64,000 bases of DNA from JANYCO01 sp035535995 (lineage in GTDB: Bacteria; Bacteroidota; Bacteroidia; Cytophagales; Cytophagaceae). Positions 1-8,590 of this stretch are shown piece by piece. Both the position numbers and the translations under genes were made by a program. Under the pieces are notes generated by a model, which saw nothing but the letters and a program-made list of their open reading frames with translations, was not told the DNA's origin and did no database searches. Position 1 is the stretch's first letter, and each line of letters opens with the position of its first letter. The stretch spans positions 372,001 through 436,000 of the forward strand of contig DATLOZ010000005.1 of assembly GCA_035535995.1 (NCBI GenBank), in the 5' to 3' direction.

Positions 1-1376
1 GCATGATAATCTTCCAACACCACAAATTCCGTCAGCCTGTTTTTGATCTTCCTCGAAGCATACCAAAGCCACATCACTATGATAATAGCTCCTCCTATAA
101 GAAGCGTAACATAACCGCCGTGTGTAAACTTCTTCAGGTTGGCAACCAAGAATGCTCCTTCGATACATACGTATACCATGAAGCACAAGGCTACCCAGAT
201 GAAAGGTATTTTTTTAATTTTCAAATAATAGCAAAGCAGCCAGGTAGTCATGAGCATGGTGATACTGATCGACAAGCCGTATGCTGCTTCCATTTCAGAA
301 GATTCCCGGAAGTGAAGCACCACCATGATACATCCTGCCAACAACAACCAGTTCACACTGGGAATATAGATCTGTCCTTTCAGGTTGGTAGGATAATGAA
401 TGCGGACCTTCGGCCATAAGTTCAGACGAATGGCCTCGTTTATGAGCGTATAAGAACCGCTGATCAGCGCCTGACTGGCAATGATGGCTGCCATGGTAGC
501 AATAGTAATTCCAACCCCAATAAATTTATCCGGCATGATCCCGAAGAATGGATTTTCGGTAAGCTTCTCTCCGCTATATTGCAACAACCATGCACCTTGT
601 CCAAAATAATTGAGCAGCAAACAAATTTTTACAAACACCCAGGTGATCCTGATATTTTCCTTTCCACAATGCCCGAGATCGGAGTACAAGGCTTCGGCTC
701 CTGTAGTACAGAGGAAGACAGCACCCAGTAACCAAAAACCGCCTGGATAATTGACCAACATATTGTAAGCATAATAAGGATTGACCGCTTTCAATATCAT
801 TGGGTAATGAAGAAGTTCTTTAAACCCAAGCACTCCAAGCATAAGAAACCAAAGGGTCATGATCGGGCCGAAGCTATTGCCCATGAACTTGGTGCCAAAC
901 CGTTGCAATACAAACAAAACGCAAATGATCGTGATCACGATCGGGATGGTATTGATCTTTGAATCTATAATTCTCAATCCTTCTACTGCCGAAGCCACCG
1001 AAATAGGTGGTGTGATAATTCCATCCGCCAGCAACGCACTCCCCCCGATAATAGCGGGCCAGACGAGTTTTGGATTTCTTCTTCTTAAGAGAGCGAACAA
1101 GGAAAATATTCCACCCTCCCCCTTGTTATCAGCCCTCAAAGTAATTACCACATACTTCAGGGTTGTTTGCAAGGTGAGCGTCCAAAAGACGCAGGAAAGG
1201 CCACCAAGCACAAGAGTTTCATTGATCACACTTCCACCGATAATTGCCTTCATCACGTAGAGCGGCGACGTACCTATGTCTCCATATATAATTCCTAAGG
1301 TAATAAGTAATGCGGCAGCGCTGACTTTGTGAATATGGCTATGGGTATGGCCATGTTTGGATGCTAAGGTCGACAT
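1..1376 (-). CDS. kup: Potassium uptake protein, KUP/HAK/KT family (partial, C-terminus beyond window)
   Basis: Low-affinity potassium/proton symporter of the inner membrane. The start ATG is at 1376 and the frame stays open to the window edge, so about 458 codons of a protein that is usually 620-650 residues are present. The family signature GDIGTSPLY lies near residues 30-38 and is followed by a run of hydrophobic segments typical of a 12-helix KUP protein, including the stretch SGSYTLINEAIRL. The N-terminus carries a short His-rich tail (KHGHTHSHIHK), which is not essential to the family. It is read in the same direction as the kdp locus behind it, giving two different K+ importers side by side. 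The missing C-terminus is a window effect, not a truncation. Confidence 0.93.
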   Translation of the reverse strand, partial: MSTLASKHGHTHSHIHKVSAAALLITLGIIYGDIGTSPLYVMKAIIGGSVINETLVLGGLSCVFWTLTLQTTLKYVVITLRADNKGEGGIFSLFALLRRRNPKLVWPAIIGGSALLADGIITPPISVASAVEGLRIIDSKINTIPIVITIICVLFVLQRFGTKFMGNSFGPIMTLWFLMLGVLGFKELLHYPMILKAVNPYYAYNMLVNYPGGFWLLGAVFLCTTGAEALYSDLGHCGKENIRITWVFVKICLLLNYFGQGAWLLQYSGEKLTENPFFGIMPDKFIGVGITIATMAAIIASQALISGSYTLINEAIRLNLWPKVRIHYPTNLKGQIYIPSVNWLLLAGCIMVVLHFRESSEMEAAYGLSISITMLMTTWLLCYYLKIKKIPFIWVALCFMVYVCIEGAFLVANLKKFTHGGYVTLLIGGAIIIVMWLWYASRKIKNRLTEFVVLEDYH

Positions 1377-1683
1377 TGATCTACTGATTTCTTTTGCCCA
1401 AATTAATGAAAAAATTGATGATTTGGAGATTTGATGATTTGATAATAATCACCTTTTTTTTTGCTTGCAAATAACTAAATATAAATTATTTTTTGTATAC
1501 ATGCGCAGCTCCTTTGCTGCCATGAATTTCAGCAGCTCAGAGTCCCCGACTAAGATTCTTGATAAAACTAACCTTCGGACGTGGGAGACTCTGAGCGGAC
1601 GAATGGACGAAAGAGTTGATAATCCATATGTCTGAACTTATTTGTAGCGATGAAACGTATCGCTACATCAAATCCTCAAACGA
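1377..1683. other. Intergenic gap between kup and histidine kinase, with two inverted repeats
   Basis: No gene is visible. The kup-proximal part is AT-rich and repeats the word GATTTG several times (about 1418-1442). An imperfect inverted repeat has arms near 1538-1548 and 1581-1592 (CAGAGTCCCC against GGGAGACTCTG). The 14-mer GACTCTGAGCGGAC at 1587-1600 recurs exactly at 10953-10966. A 9-bp perfect hairpin (TGTAGCGAT, loop GAAACGT, ATCGCTACA) spans 1643-1667, just downstream of the kinase gene. It lacks a T-run on either strand, so it looks more like a dispersed palindrome than an intrinsic terminator. Confidence 0.6.
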
Positions 1684-3381
1684 TCATCCTCCTACCAAAA
1701 AATAAAACACGAACCTACTGCCCTTCCCTGGCTCGGTTTCTGCATAGATCGAGCCTTGTTGGGCGAGGATGAAATCTCTTGAGATCGCCAGTCCTAAGCC
1801 TGTACCTGATACAGAATCCCCGTTGGGAATTTTAAAAAACTTATCAAATATTTTGTCTTTGTACTTTGGATCAAACCCTTTTCCCTGGTCGCTCACGGAA
1901 AAGATCACTTTGTTATCTCTTCGCGCAACTTCAATACTGACAGTACTTCCCGGAGGAGAATAGCGGACGGCATTGGATACAAGGTTGACCATGACCCAGG
2001 CTGTTTTTTCGAGATCGATAAAAAGCTTGGGAAGCTCCTTTTCAATTTCTGTGTGAAGCACAATACCTTTTTGCTGAGCTTGAAATTTCATAACCTGTAA
2101 GGCGTAGTCTACCACTTCTTCCGGCGCTGTTGGATTGTAGTGCAACTGGATATTCCCGGTTTCTACCTGTGTCAGGTCCAACAGCTCTCCGGTGATCTTC
2201 AGCAAGCGATGACTATCGTCTTTGATGTTTACAATGAGTTTTCTCTGCTCTTCATTCAGCGAGCCGATGCGTTCGTCTTCCAGGAGTTTCAATCCCATCT
2301 TGATGGAAGCGATCGGTGTTTTTAATTCATGAGAAATGGTAGCGATGAAATTTGTTTTAGCTACATCCAATTCCTTAAACTGTGTTACATTCTTCAGCAC
2401 GATCACATTGCCTATCAACTTGTCTTCGGCGAAGATCTGGAGTGTTTCTTTGAGAAAATATGATTCCTTATTTTCTGCAAAGATCTTCAGAGGTTTGGAA
2501 GCATCGCTTTCATGCAGCAATACGCGGAGCAAATCATTCTTCAAGGCGATATCAGGTGCATATTTCCCCAGCACGTCTTCTTCTTTGACACCGAGAATGC
2601 CAATAGCCTCGCCATTTACAAAGAGAATATTATTAGCCTCATCCAATCCAATGATCGGATCGTGCATCGTATTGATGATGGTTTCAATCCTTTTCTTTTG
2701 GAAAATGATCTGCGCAAGATTACTATTTTCATAATCGTCCAACTCCTTAGCCATTTTGTTGAAGGCCAAGGCCAGCTCTCCAAATTCGTCGTTGGATTTG
2801 AAATGTACACGCTGCGAATAATTTTTCTTCGAAATCTCTTTAATACTTTCCGTAAGCTCATGGATAGGATTAGCGATGTAACCAGGGAAATTTACGATAA
2901 AGGAAAATGTGATCAGGATGGTAAACACACCGATCAGTCCCATATATAAAATAGCTTCATCGGCAGCCGCGCCTGCTTCCACGTTCTTTCGTAAGATCGC
3001 CTGCAGGTTTACTTCTGTAATCCGGTAAAGTTTCTGACGGATCAGGTTTTTCTTAGCTTCGGTGACCGTATCTGTTTTAAGATTCTGAAATTCGCTTCGC
3101 AATTCTGCAGTCAATTCTTTTTCTTCGCGCTCGGTAATATTTTTCTCCTGTGCCTGTAGATTTTTTTCAAATAATAGCACGGAAGATTTTTGATCGGCCT
3201 CCATTTCATCCAGGGCGCGCATCATATTTTTGGTATAGACAAGACTTTCATAATTATCCTTTGTGATGCGTCTTGCTTCGTTGGAAAGTTTGTGAATATA
3301 ATACGTCCCCAGGCTACAGAGCAATACCACTGCGGCGAATAGAAAGATGAGACCTAACGATAATTTTGTTTTTATTTTCAT
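1684..3381 (-). CDS. Membrane sensor histidine kinase (HAMP-PAS-HisKA-HATPase), last gene of kdp locus
   Basis: Inner-membrane histidine kinase of 565 residues. Order of domains: TM1 about residues 8-28, periplasmic helical region 30-143, TM2 about 145-167, HAMP about 170-222, PAS about 232-335, HisKA with the phospho-acceptor in ATISHELKTP (His351), then a HATPase_c domain with the N box NLVSNAVRYS and G boxes DQGKGF and GTGLGLAIS. It starts 3 bp after the short KdpD gene. That KdpD lacks a kinase domain, so this protein probably supplies the catalytic half of a split K+/turgor sensor. The likely partner is the NtrC-type regulator at the other end of the locus (11192-12520). This pairing is inferred from position. 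Confidence 0.88.
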   Translation of the reverse strand: MKIKTKLSLGLIFLFAAVVLLCSLGTYYIHKLSNEARRITKDNYESLVYTKNMMRALDEMEADQKSSVLLFEKNLQAQEKNITEREEKELTAELRSEFQNLKTDTVTEAKKNLIRQKLYRITEVNLQAILRKNVEAGAAADEAILYMGLIGVFTILITFSFIVNFPGYIANPIHELTESIKEISKKNYSQRVHFKSNDEFGELALAFNKMAKELDDYENSNLAQIIFQKKRIETIINTMHDPIIGLDEANNILFVNGEAIGILGVKEEDVLGKYAPDIALKNDLLRVLLHESDASKPLKIFAENKESYFLKETLQIFAEDKLIGNVIVLKNVTQFKELDVAKTNFIATISHELKTPIASIKMGLKLLEDERIGSLNEEQRKLIVNIKDDSHRLLKITGELLDLTQVETGNIQLHYNPTAPEEVVDYALQVMKFQAQQKGIVLHTEIEKELPKLFIDLEKTAWVMVNLVSNAVRYSPPGSTVSIEVARRDNKVIFSVSDQGKGFDPKYKDKIFDKFFKIPNGDSVSGTGLGLAISRDFILAQQGSIYAETEPGKGSRFVFYFLVGG

Positions 3382-3384
3382 ATC

Positions 3385-4503
3385 CTAGCTCACAAGTACA
3401 ATGTCAATATCTTTGGAATACTTTACTAATTTCCCGATCAGGTTCCGGTTCATGATAAAACTCCAGAAACTAAAATGAGGCTTCCCGATCACGATCATTT
3501 TGCATTCCTGCTCAAGCGTAGTCTCGGTAATGACACGGGCCACATCGGTGCCTTTCTTTTTGATCACTTCGGCGCCCAGCTCGGTAGCCATTTTAAAATT
3601 ATTGATCAAATGGCGCTGAGAAGCAAGGTTGATCTTATCGCTTTCTTCGCGTGGCGTTTGCACATAAAGCACCATCCAATGGAATCCGTAAAAGGTAGCA
3701 AGCCGGGAGGTTTTTCTGATAATATTTTTAGCACCTTCGTCGTTGGTACTGATGCAGGCCAGGATCTTATCGGGAATGAAATTTTCTTTTTGAAAGATCT
3801 CTGTTTCTATTTTCCGTTCTACCTGGTGCGCTACTTCTCTTAAGGCAAGCTCTCTCAGCTGAAGAAGATTTTCGGGTAGGAAAAAATTTTTCAGCGCTGT
3901 TTCTATTTTACTTCGCTCATAGATCTTTCCTTCTTTCAACCGGTTGATCAACTCGTCGGCGGTGAGGTCGATGTTTACTACTTCGTCGGCGCTTTTCAGT
4001 ACATGATCGGGTACGCGCTCGGCTACTTCGATGCCGGAGATCTTTTCTACGGTCTTATTCAAACTTTCTATATGCTGGATATTCACCGCACTGATCACGT
4101 TGATCCCTGCGTCCAGGATTTCGAGTACATCCTGCCAGCGCTTTTCATTTTTAGAACCAGGAATATTGGTATGCGCCAATTCATCAACGATCACTACCTC
4201 CGGATGGATGTTGATGATCGTTTGCAGATCCATTTCCTCCAGTTCTTTTCCTTTATAAAATATTTTTCTTCTGGAGACTACGGGCAAGCCTTGAAGCAGA
4301 TTGTGCGTCTCTTCTCGATTGTGCGTTTCGATGTATCCGATCTTCAGATCAATGCCATTCCTGATCAAGGTATGTGATTCCTGGAGCATGCGGTAGGTCT
4401 TCCCTACTCCGGCGCTCATGCCAATATAAATTTTGAGCTTGCCTCTCCTGGATCGTTTGATCAGCTCGAGAAAATATTCGGGGGCTGCAGTAGTTTCGGG
4501 CAT
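3385..4503 (-). CDS. kdpD: Short KdpD: KdpD sensor domain plus Usp domain, no kinase
   Basis: A 372-residue protein matching only the cytoplasmic N-terminal half of KdpD. It has the KdpD Walker A motif GMSAGVGKT (about residues 28-36), a Walker B-like VVIVDELAHTN (about 103-113) and a C-terminal Usp-like domain (about 245-372) ending in IVIGKPHFSFW. Canonical KdpD is about 890 residues and continues with four TM helices, GAF, HisKA and HATPase domains, all absent here. The start chosen is MPETTAAPEYF at 4503, one base after the porin stop codon. A longer reading frame runs upstream but overlaps the porin. The missing kinase half is replaced by the separate gene that follows at 3381. Confidence 0.88.
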   Translation of the reverse strand: MPETTAAPEYFLELIKRSRRGKLKIYIGMSAGVGKTYRMLQESHTLIRNGIDLKIGYIETHNREETHNLLQGLPVVSRRKIFYKGKELEEMDLQTIINIHPEVVIVDELAHTNIPGSKNEKRWQDVLEILDAGINVISAVNIQHIESLNKTVEKISGIEVAERVPDHVLKSADEVVNIDLTADELINRLKEGKIYERSKIETALKNFFLPENLLQLRELALREVAHQVERKIETEIFQKENFIPDKILACISTNDEGAKNIIRKTSRLATFYGFHWMVLYVQTPREESDKINLASQRHLINNFKMATELGAEVIKKKGTDVARVITETTLEQECKMIVIGKPHFSFWSFIMNRNLIGKLVKYSKDIDIVLVS

Positions 4504-4504
4504 A

Positions 4505-5587
4505 TCAGAAGGAGACGGCAAAAGATGAAACGATAAAATAATTGTAGTTGGAAGGACGATCATTCAGTAGAAAAATCTTGTCTTCGCTGTTATACATTTT
4601 TCCTTCCAATCTCACAAGCATATTGCTTACCGGTGCATAATCAAGGTTCAGCGAAGAGCCGAACGTCTGAAAGCCATGCAGGGTAGCAGTAGGAATGATC
4701 ACGCCGCTTTTATCCTGGTAATATTCTGCCCTGGCAGCAGCGGCAATTTTTTCGGTAAATTTATAGCGGAGGATCAGGTTGGGACTGTACCAAAAATTAT
4801 AGAGATCACTTCCCTTGGTCTTTTGTTCTGCTCCTATGTCAAAGTCTGCAATGATCCCCAATTTGTTGGTCAATTGAAAGATCCCATACAGGTTGTGAAA
4901 GTAGCGCATTTGTTTTGCGCTGTCTGGTTTTGTATTTCCGATGAACGAACTTGAGTTGAGCGTAATTTTTGAATTAGGTTGAAACACCACTTGTGTACCA
5001 AAGTCAGGACTATTATTTCCGTTCTCACGCTGGATCCTTTGCCAGCCGTTGAGATAGAAGCCTGCGAAGGTCCACTTACCATTGTTACTAATGTAGGTAA
5101 GCCTGGCGCCGCTTTCGTAGTAGGGTGTATTCTCTGCCATCAAACTTCGGGTAAGCGTCCAGCAATCTTTGGAAACGGCGCTTTCAAAACCTATATGCGA
5201 GACAAGAACTCCTGCATCGAGCCAGAGTGAGCGTTTGGCAGAAAGTTTAAATCCGGCATTGGCTTGGTAGATATTTTTCAATAATCCCGGTTCAGAGGCA
5301 AGATTGTATTGCGCGTAGGTTCCTGCCATTAGCGCCAGGTTGGCGCGGGCTCTGGCAGAGACAAAGGACGCTTTTATAAATCCTAAGTTCAGATTTACTT
5401 CATTGCTTCTGGTGTGATTGTATAAAAAAAACGGACGTTCGTGATTAGCTGGTTTTCCAAGATCATATCCGTAATAAATATCAGCATAAGCACTCAGGGT
5501 GACTTTTGGGAGAACATGATCTGTCGAGTCGGCAGAGGCGATGGTGTAGAAATTGATAAATAGTAATAATAAGAATATTCTTTTCAT
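4505..5587 (-). CDS. Outer-membrane beta-barrel porin-like protein of the kdp locus
   Basis: A 360-residue exported protein. The start at 5587 gives a clear signal peptide (MKRIFLLLLFINFYTIASA). A longer frame begins nine codons earlier without adding a better signal. The mature part is rich in alternating aromatic/polar strands such as NLNLGFIKASFVSARARANLALMAG split over several strands, and it ends in aromatic Phe (FIVSSFAVSF), as expected for a beta-barrel. It lies between kdpC and kdpD in the same direction, which suggests it helps ions cross the outer membrane or serves as an envelope sensor for the Kdp system. The specific substrate is inferred from context only. Confidence 0.72.
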   Translation of the reverse strand: MKRIFLLLLFINFYTIASADSTDHVLPKVTLSAYADIYYGYDLGKPANHERPFFLYNHTRSNEVNLNLGFIKASFVSARARANLALMAGTYAQYNLASEPGLLKNIYQANAGFKLSAKRSLWLDAGVLVSHIGFESAVSKDCWTLTRSLMAENTPYYESGARLTYISNNGKWTFAGFYLNGWQRIQRENGNNSPDFGTQVVFQPNSKITLNSSSFIGNTKPDSAKQMRYFHNLYGIFQLTNKLGIIADFDIGAEQKTKGSDLYNFWYSPNLILRYKFTEKIAAAARAEYYQDKSGVIIPTATLHGFQTFGSSLNLDYAPVSNMLVRLEGKMYNSEDKIFLLNDRPSNYNYFIVSSFAVSF

Positions 5588-5603
5588 ACAATTATTTTCA
5601 ATC

Positions 5604-5636
5604 AACACCTGCAAGGTTTAAAACCTTACAGGTGTA
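5604..5636. repeat. Palindrome between kdpC and the porin gene
   Basis: Near-perfect inverted repeat with 15-nt arms (ACACCTGCAAGGTTT against AAACCTTACAGGTGT, one mismatch) around a 2-3 nt loop. It lies 17 bp before the porin ATG and 26 bp after the kdpC stop. There is no T-run after it, so it would fold in the operon mRNA without being a typical terminator. It could affect processing or porin translation. Confidence 0.75.
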
Positions 5637-5661
5637 ACTTTGTAACAATTAATATAACAAT

Positions 5662-6198
5662 TTACTTCGATAGATCATCCAGCGCTTTGTTCAGTTTTAA
5701 TACATGTACCCGTGCAGGTCCAAACATTCCCCAAAGGGGAAATTCGGTATATTGGTGAACAAGTACCTGAAGTTCTTTTCCATCAAGCTTTCGTACCGAA
5801 GCAATCCTGTCTACCTGTACCATGGCTGCTTGTATAGAGATATGCGGATCTAATCCGCTGCCGGAAGCTGTGATTATATCTACCGGAATTGCAGAACGGT
5901 TTATACCTGGATTATGCGCCAGAAAAGTATCTCTGCGTGCTTGTACTAACGCGAGGTAATCAGGGTTATCAGGCCCTTTGTTACTACCACAGGATGCCGA
6001 GGCATTATAATCGGCAGCCGAAGGGCGAGAGCAGAAATAACGGTCTTCCGTAAATTTCTGTCCGATGTTTTCATAATCTCCTTTTCCTCCGTTCACACTT
6101 ACCAATCCGATCACCCAGATCAATGCAGGGTATATGACGGCGAAAAAGAGAATACACAAAACGGTAAGCTTTAATGCGGGAAACAAATGAGTTTTCAT
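5662..6198 (-). CDS. kdpC: Potassium-transporting ATPase subunit KdpC
   Basis: Small single-pass subunit of the Kdp K+-ATPase, of usual length (178 residues). It has one N-terminal TM helix (about residues 8-30, LTVLCILFFAVIYPALIWVIG). The exported domain carries family motifs: YFCSRPSAADYN, GSNKGPDNP, and the C-terminal VPVDIITASGSGLDPHIS-type segment (here IPVDIITASGSGLDPHIS), followed by VDRIASVRKLD. It follows kdpB in the order kdpA-kdpB-kdpC. The start at 6198 is the only ATG that gives the full TM helix. Confidence 0.96.
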   Translation of the reverse strand: MKTHLFPALKLTVLCILFFAVIYPALIWVIGLVSVNGGKGDYENIGQKFTEDRYFCSRPSAADYNASASCGSNKGPDNPDYLALVQARRDTFLAHNPGINRSAIPVDIITASGSGLDPHISIQAAMVQVDRIASVRKLDGKELQVLVHQYTEFPLWGMFGPARVHVLKLNKALDDLSK

Positions 6199-6230
6199 AT
6201 TGGTAATTTTTTAATTTCTTTATTGTTATT

Positions 6231-6294
6231 CGTCCTTGCGAGGATCCCGACGGGAAACGAAGCAATCTACCTGCGGCATCATTCCTCGCAATGA
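6231..6294. repeat. Dispersed inverted repeat (family D) between kdpB and kdpC
   Basis: Arms CGTCCTTGCGAGGA (6231-6244) and TCCTCGCAATGA (6283-6294) pair imperfectly. The inner text contains GAAGCAATC. The same layout recurs at 51478-51638 (CGTCATTGCGAGGA ... GAAGCAATC ... TCCTCGCAATGACG), so this is a short copy of a dispersed family. It sits inside the kdp operon. Confidence 0.7.
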
Positions 6295-6311
6295 AGCCGT
6301 TTCTTTAACAT

Positions 6312-8372
6312 CTATACAAACGCTCCCACCACCAAATCAATCAATTTAATTCCGATGAAAGGCACGATCACTCCGCCGAGGCCATAGATGAAGAGGTTCC
6401 TGCGAAGCAATGCACTGGCGCCGATCGGTTTGTACTCCACTCCTTTTAGTGCCAGTGGGATCAGTACCGGGATAATGATCGCATTGAAAATGATGGCGGA
6501 AAGGATCGCGCTTTCCGGTGTATGGAGTTGCATAATGTTAAGCTGTTGCAGCGCTGGGATTGACGTGATAAACAAGGCCGGCACAATGGCAAAATATTTT
6601 GCTACGTCATTGGCAATAGAGAAGGTAGTAAGCGTTCCTCTTGTCATCAGCAATTGTTTACCGATCTCTACGATCTCAATGAGTTTGGTAGGATCGTTGT
6701 CTAGGTCTACCATATTGCCAGCTTCTTTTGCTGCAGCGGTACCACTGTTCATTGCCACGCCCACATCAGCCTGTGCCAGCGCAGGGGCGTCGTTAGTACC
6801 ATCGCCCATCATGGCTACAAGCTTTCCTCCGGATTGTTCCTTACGAATGTAACGGAGCTTATCTTCCGGTTTTGCTTCGGCAATGAAATCGTCGACCCCT
6901 GCTTTATCAGCAATATATTTCGCGGTAAGCGGATTGTCGCCGGTGACCATTACAGTTTTAATTCCCATTTTTCTCAAGCGCTCGAAACGCTCCTGAATTC
7001 CAGGTTTGATAATGTCTTGCAATTCGATCACACCTACTATTTTTTCATTGTCGGATACTACTAAAGGAGTACCGCCGTTTGATGAAATATGTTTTACTTT
7101 TTCAGTTACTTCATGCGGAATATTGTTTCCCGCCTTATGAGCCATCGCCTTGATCGCATCGTAGGCACCTTTACGGATGCGGTGACCATCGGGAAGATCC
7201 ACACCACTGCAACGTGTCTCGGCAGTAAACTTTATGAAGGTAACCTGTCCTTCATGAGAACTCATCTTAGGTAGAGTGATCCCTTTGGTATTGGCCAATT
7301 CGATGATTGACTTTCCTTCCGGCGTTTCATCGGCTTTGGAGGCGAGTATGCAGATCATCGTGAATTCATTTTCTTCCATTCCCTGCGCAGGGTAAAAATT
7401 TGTGGCTTTACGATTCCCGATCGTGATCGTACCTGTCTTGTCAAGTAAGAGCACATCAATATCTCCGGCGGTTTCTACTGCTTTACCAGATTTGGTGATC
7501 ACGTTGGCGCGCAGCGCACGGTCCATTCCAGCAATCCCGATGGCGGAGAGCAAGCCGCCGATCGTAGTTGGGATCAGGCATACAAACAAAGCGATGAAAG
7601 CCGCGATGGTAATAGGAGTTTGTGCATAATCGGCAAAAGGTTTTAATGTAACACATACAATGATAAACACTAGCGTAAAACCTGCCAGAAGAATTGTGAG
7701 CGCTACTTCGTTTGGTGTCTTCTGCCTGCTGGCACCTTCAACCAGGGCAATCATTTTATCGAGAAAACTTTCTCCCGGTTGTGTAGTAACCCGTACTTTG
7801 ATCTTATCAGAAAGTACTTTCGTACCACCCGTCACGCTCGACTTGTCGCCACCCGCTTCGCGGATCACCGGGGCGCTCTCTCCTGTGATCGCCGATTCGT
7901 CGATCGTGGCAAGGCCTTCGATGATCTCGCCATCGGTAGGAATGATATCACCGGCTTCACAAATAAACAGATCGTCTTTTCTTAGTTCAGAAGAATTTAC
8001 TACCTGGATCTCGTTCATATACATTTCTCCAAGCGTAGCGATCTTTTTAGCGGGTGTATCTTCGCGCGTTTTGCGCAGACTATCCGCTTGCGCTTTACCA
8101 CGTGCTTCTGCAATGGCTTCCGCAAAGTTGGCAAAAAGAAGCGTGATGAAAAGAATAAAAAAGACCACCAGATTATACGAAAATGCACCTTGTGAAGGAG
8201 TTCCTGAAACGGCAGAGAATACAGTCACTACCAACATCACTACCGTGGCAACTTCAACTGTAAACATCACCGGATTTTTGATCATCACCATTGGGTTCAG
8301 CTTTAGAAACGACTCGCGCATTGCTTCGCGCATCTGATCCTTCTGAAATAAAGAAGTGGAATTTGGTTTCAT
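6312..8372 (-). CDS. kdpB: Potassium-transporting ATPase ATP-binding subunit KdpB
   Basis: P-type ATPase subunit that hydrolyses ATP for high-affinity K+ import, 686 residues, normal for the family. It shows the actuator motif TGES (AITGESAPV), the phosphorylation motif DKTGTIT, the P-domain motif MVTGDNPLTA and the hinge MGDGTNDAPALAQADVGVAM. N-terminal and C-terminal TM segments are intact. It forms the KdpFABC complex with the neighbouring gene products. Unusually for kdp operons it is separated from kdpA by 218 bp that hold a palindromic element. Confidence 0.98.
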   Translation of the reverse strand: MKPNSTSLFQKDQMREAMRESFLKLNPMVMIKNPVMFTVEVATVVMLVVTVFSAVSGTPSQGAFSYNLVVFFILFITLLFANFAEAIAEARGKAQADSLRKTREDTPAKKIATLGEMYMNEIQVVNSSELRKDDLFICEAGDIIPTDGEIIEGLATIDESAITGESAPVIREAGGDKSSVTGGTKVLSDKIKVRVTTQPGESFLDKMIALVEGASRQKTPNEVALTILLAGFTLVFIIVCVTLKPFADYAQTPITIAAFIALFVCLIPTTIGGLLSAIGIAGMDRALRANVITKSGKAVETAGDIDVLLLDKTGTITIGNRKATNFYPAQGMEENEFTMICILASKADETPEGKSIIELANTKGITLPKMSSHEGQVTFIKFTAETRCSGVDLPDGHRIRKGAYDAIKAMAHKAGNNIPHEVTEKVKHISSNGGTPLVVSDNEKIVGVIELQDIIKPGIQERFERLRKMGIKTVMVTGDNPLTAKYIADKAGVDDFIAEAKPEDKLRYIRKEQSGGKLVAMMGDGTNDAPALAQADVGVAMNSGTAAAKEAGNMVDLDNDPTKLIEIVEIGKQLLMTRGTLTTFSIANDVAKYFAIVPALFITSIPALQQLNIMQLHTPESAILSAIIFNAIIIPVLIPLALKGVEYKPIGASALLRRNLFIYGLGGVIVPFIGIKLIDLVVGAFV

Positions 8373-8455
8373 GTTTTTTATAGTTTTAATAATTTTATTT
8401 TTTTATCTGAACTGTGCTTACGCTATTAAATGATGAACATTGGATAAATAAAATA

Positions 8456-8537
8456 TGTCATTCAGGAGGAACCTTGTGCAAAGTCTGCACTGTCGTTTAT
8501 ATTTTCTTTCTTAATTTCTAATCACAAGGTTCCTCGC
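8456..8537. repeat. Palindromic element (family B) between kdpA and kdpB
   Basis: The left part reads TGTCATTCAGGAGGAACC then TTGTG. The right arm CACAAGGTTCCTCGCC (about 8523-8537) is its inverse. The interior contains GTCTGCACTGTCGTTTA. The same end sequence is found at 49270-49399 nested in a larger repeat, and the interior word resembles the middle of the tandem elements at 10724-11187. No coding potential. It splits the kdpA-kdpB junction. Confidence 0.72.
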
Positions 8538-8590
8538 CAGCAAAACATTTTCATCACCAAAACATTTTCATCACTATTTTTTGGCTCAGA

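Noticed and set aside
859..1260. Plus-strand open frame opposite kup
   Set aside because: It is the antisense of the conserved KUP core (GDIGTSPLY region on the minus strand). Composition and lack of any motif show it is a shadow.
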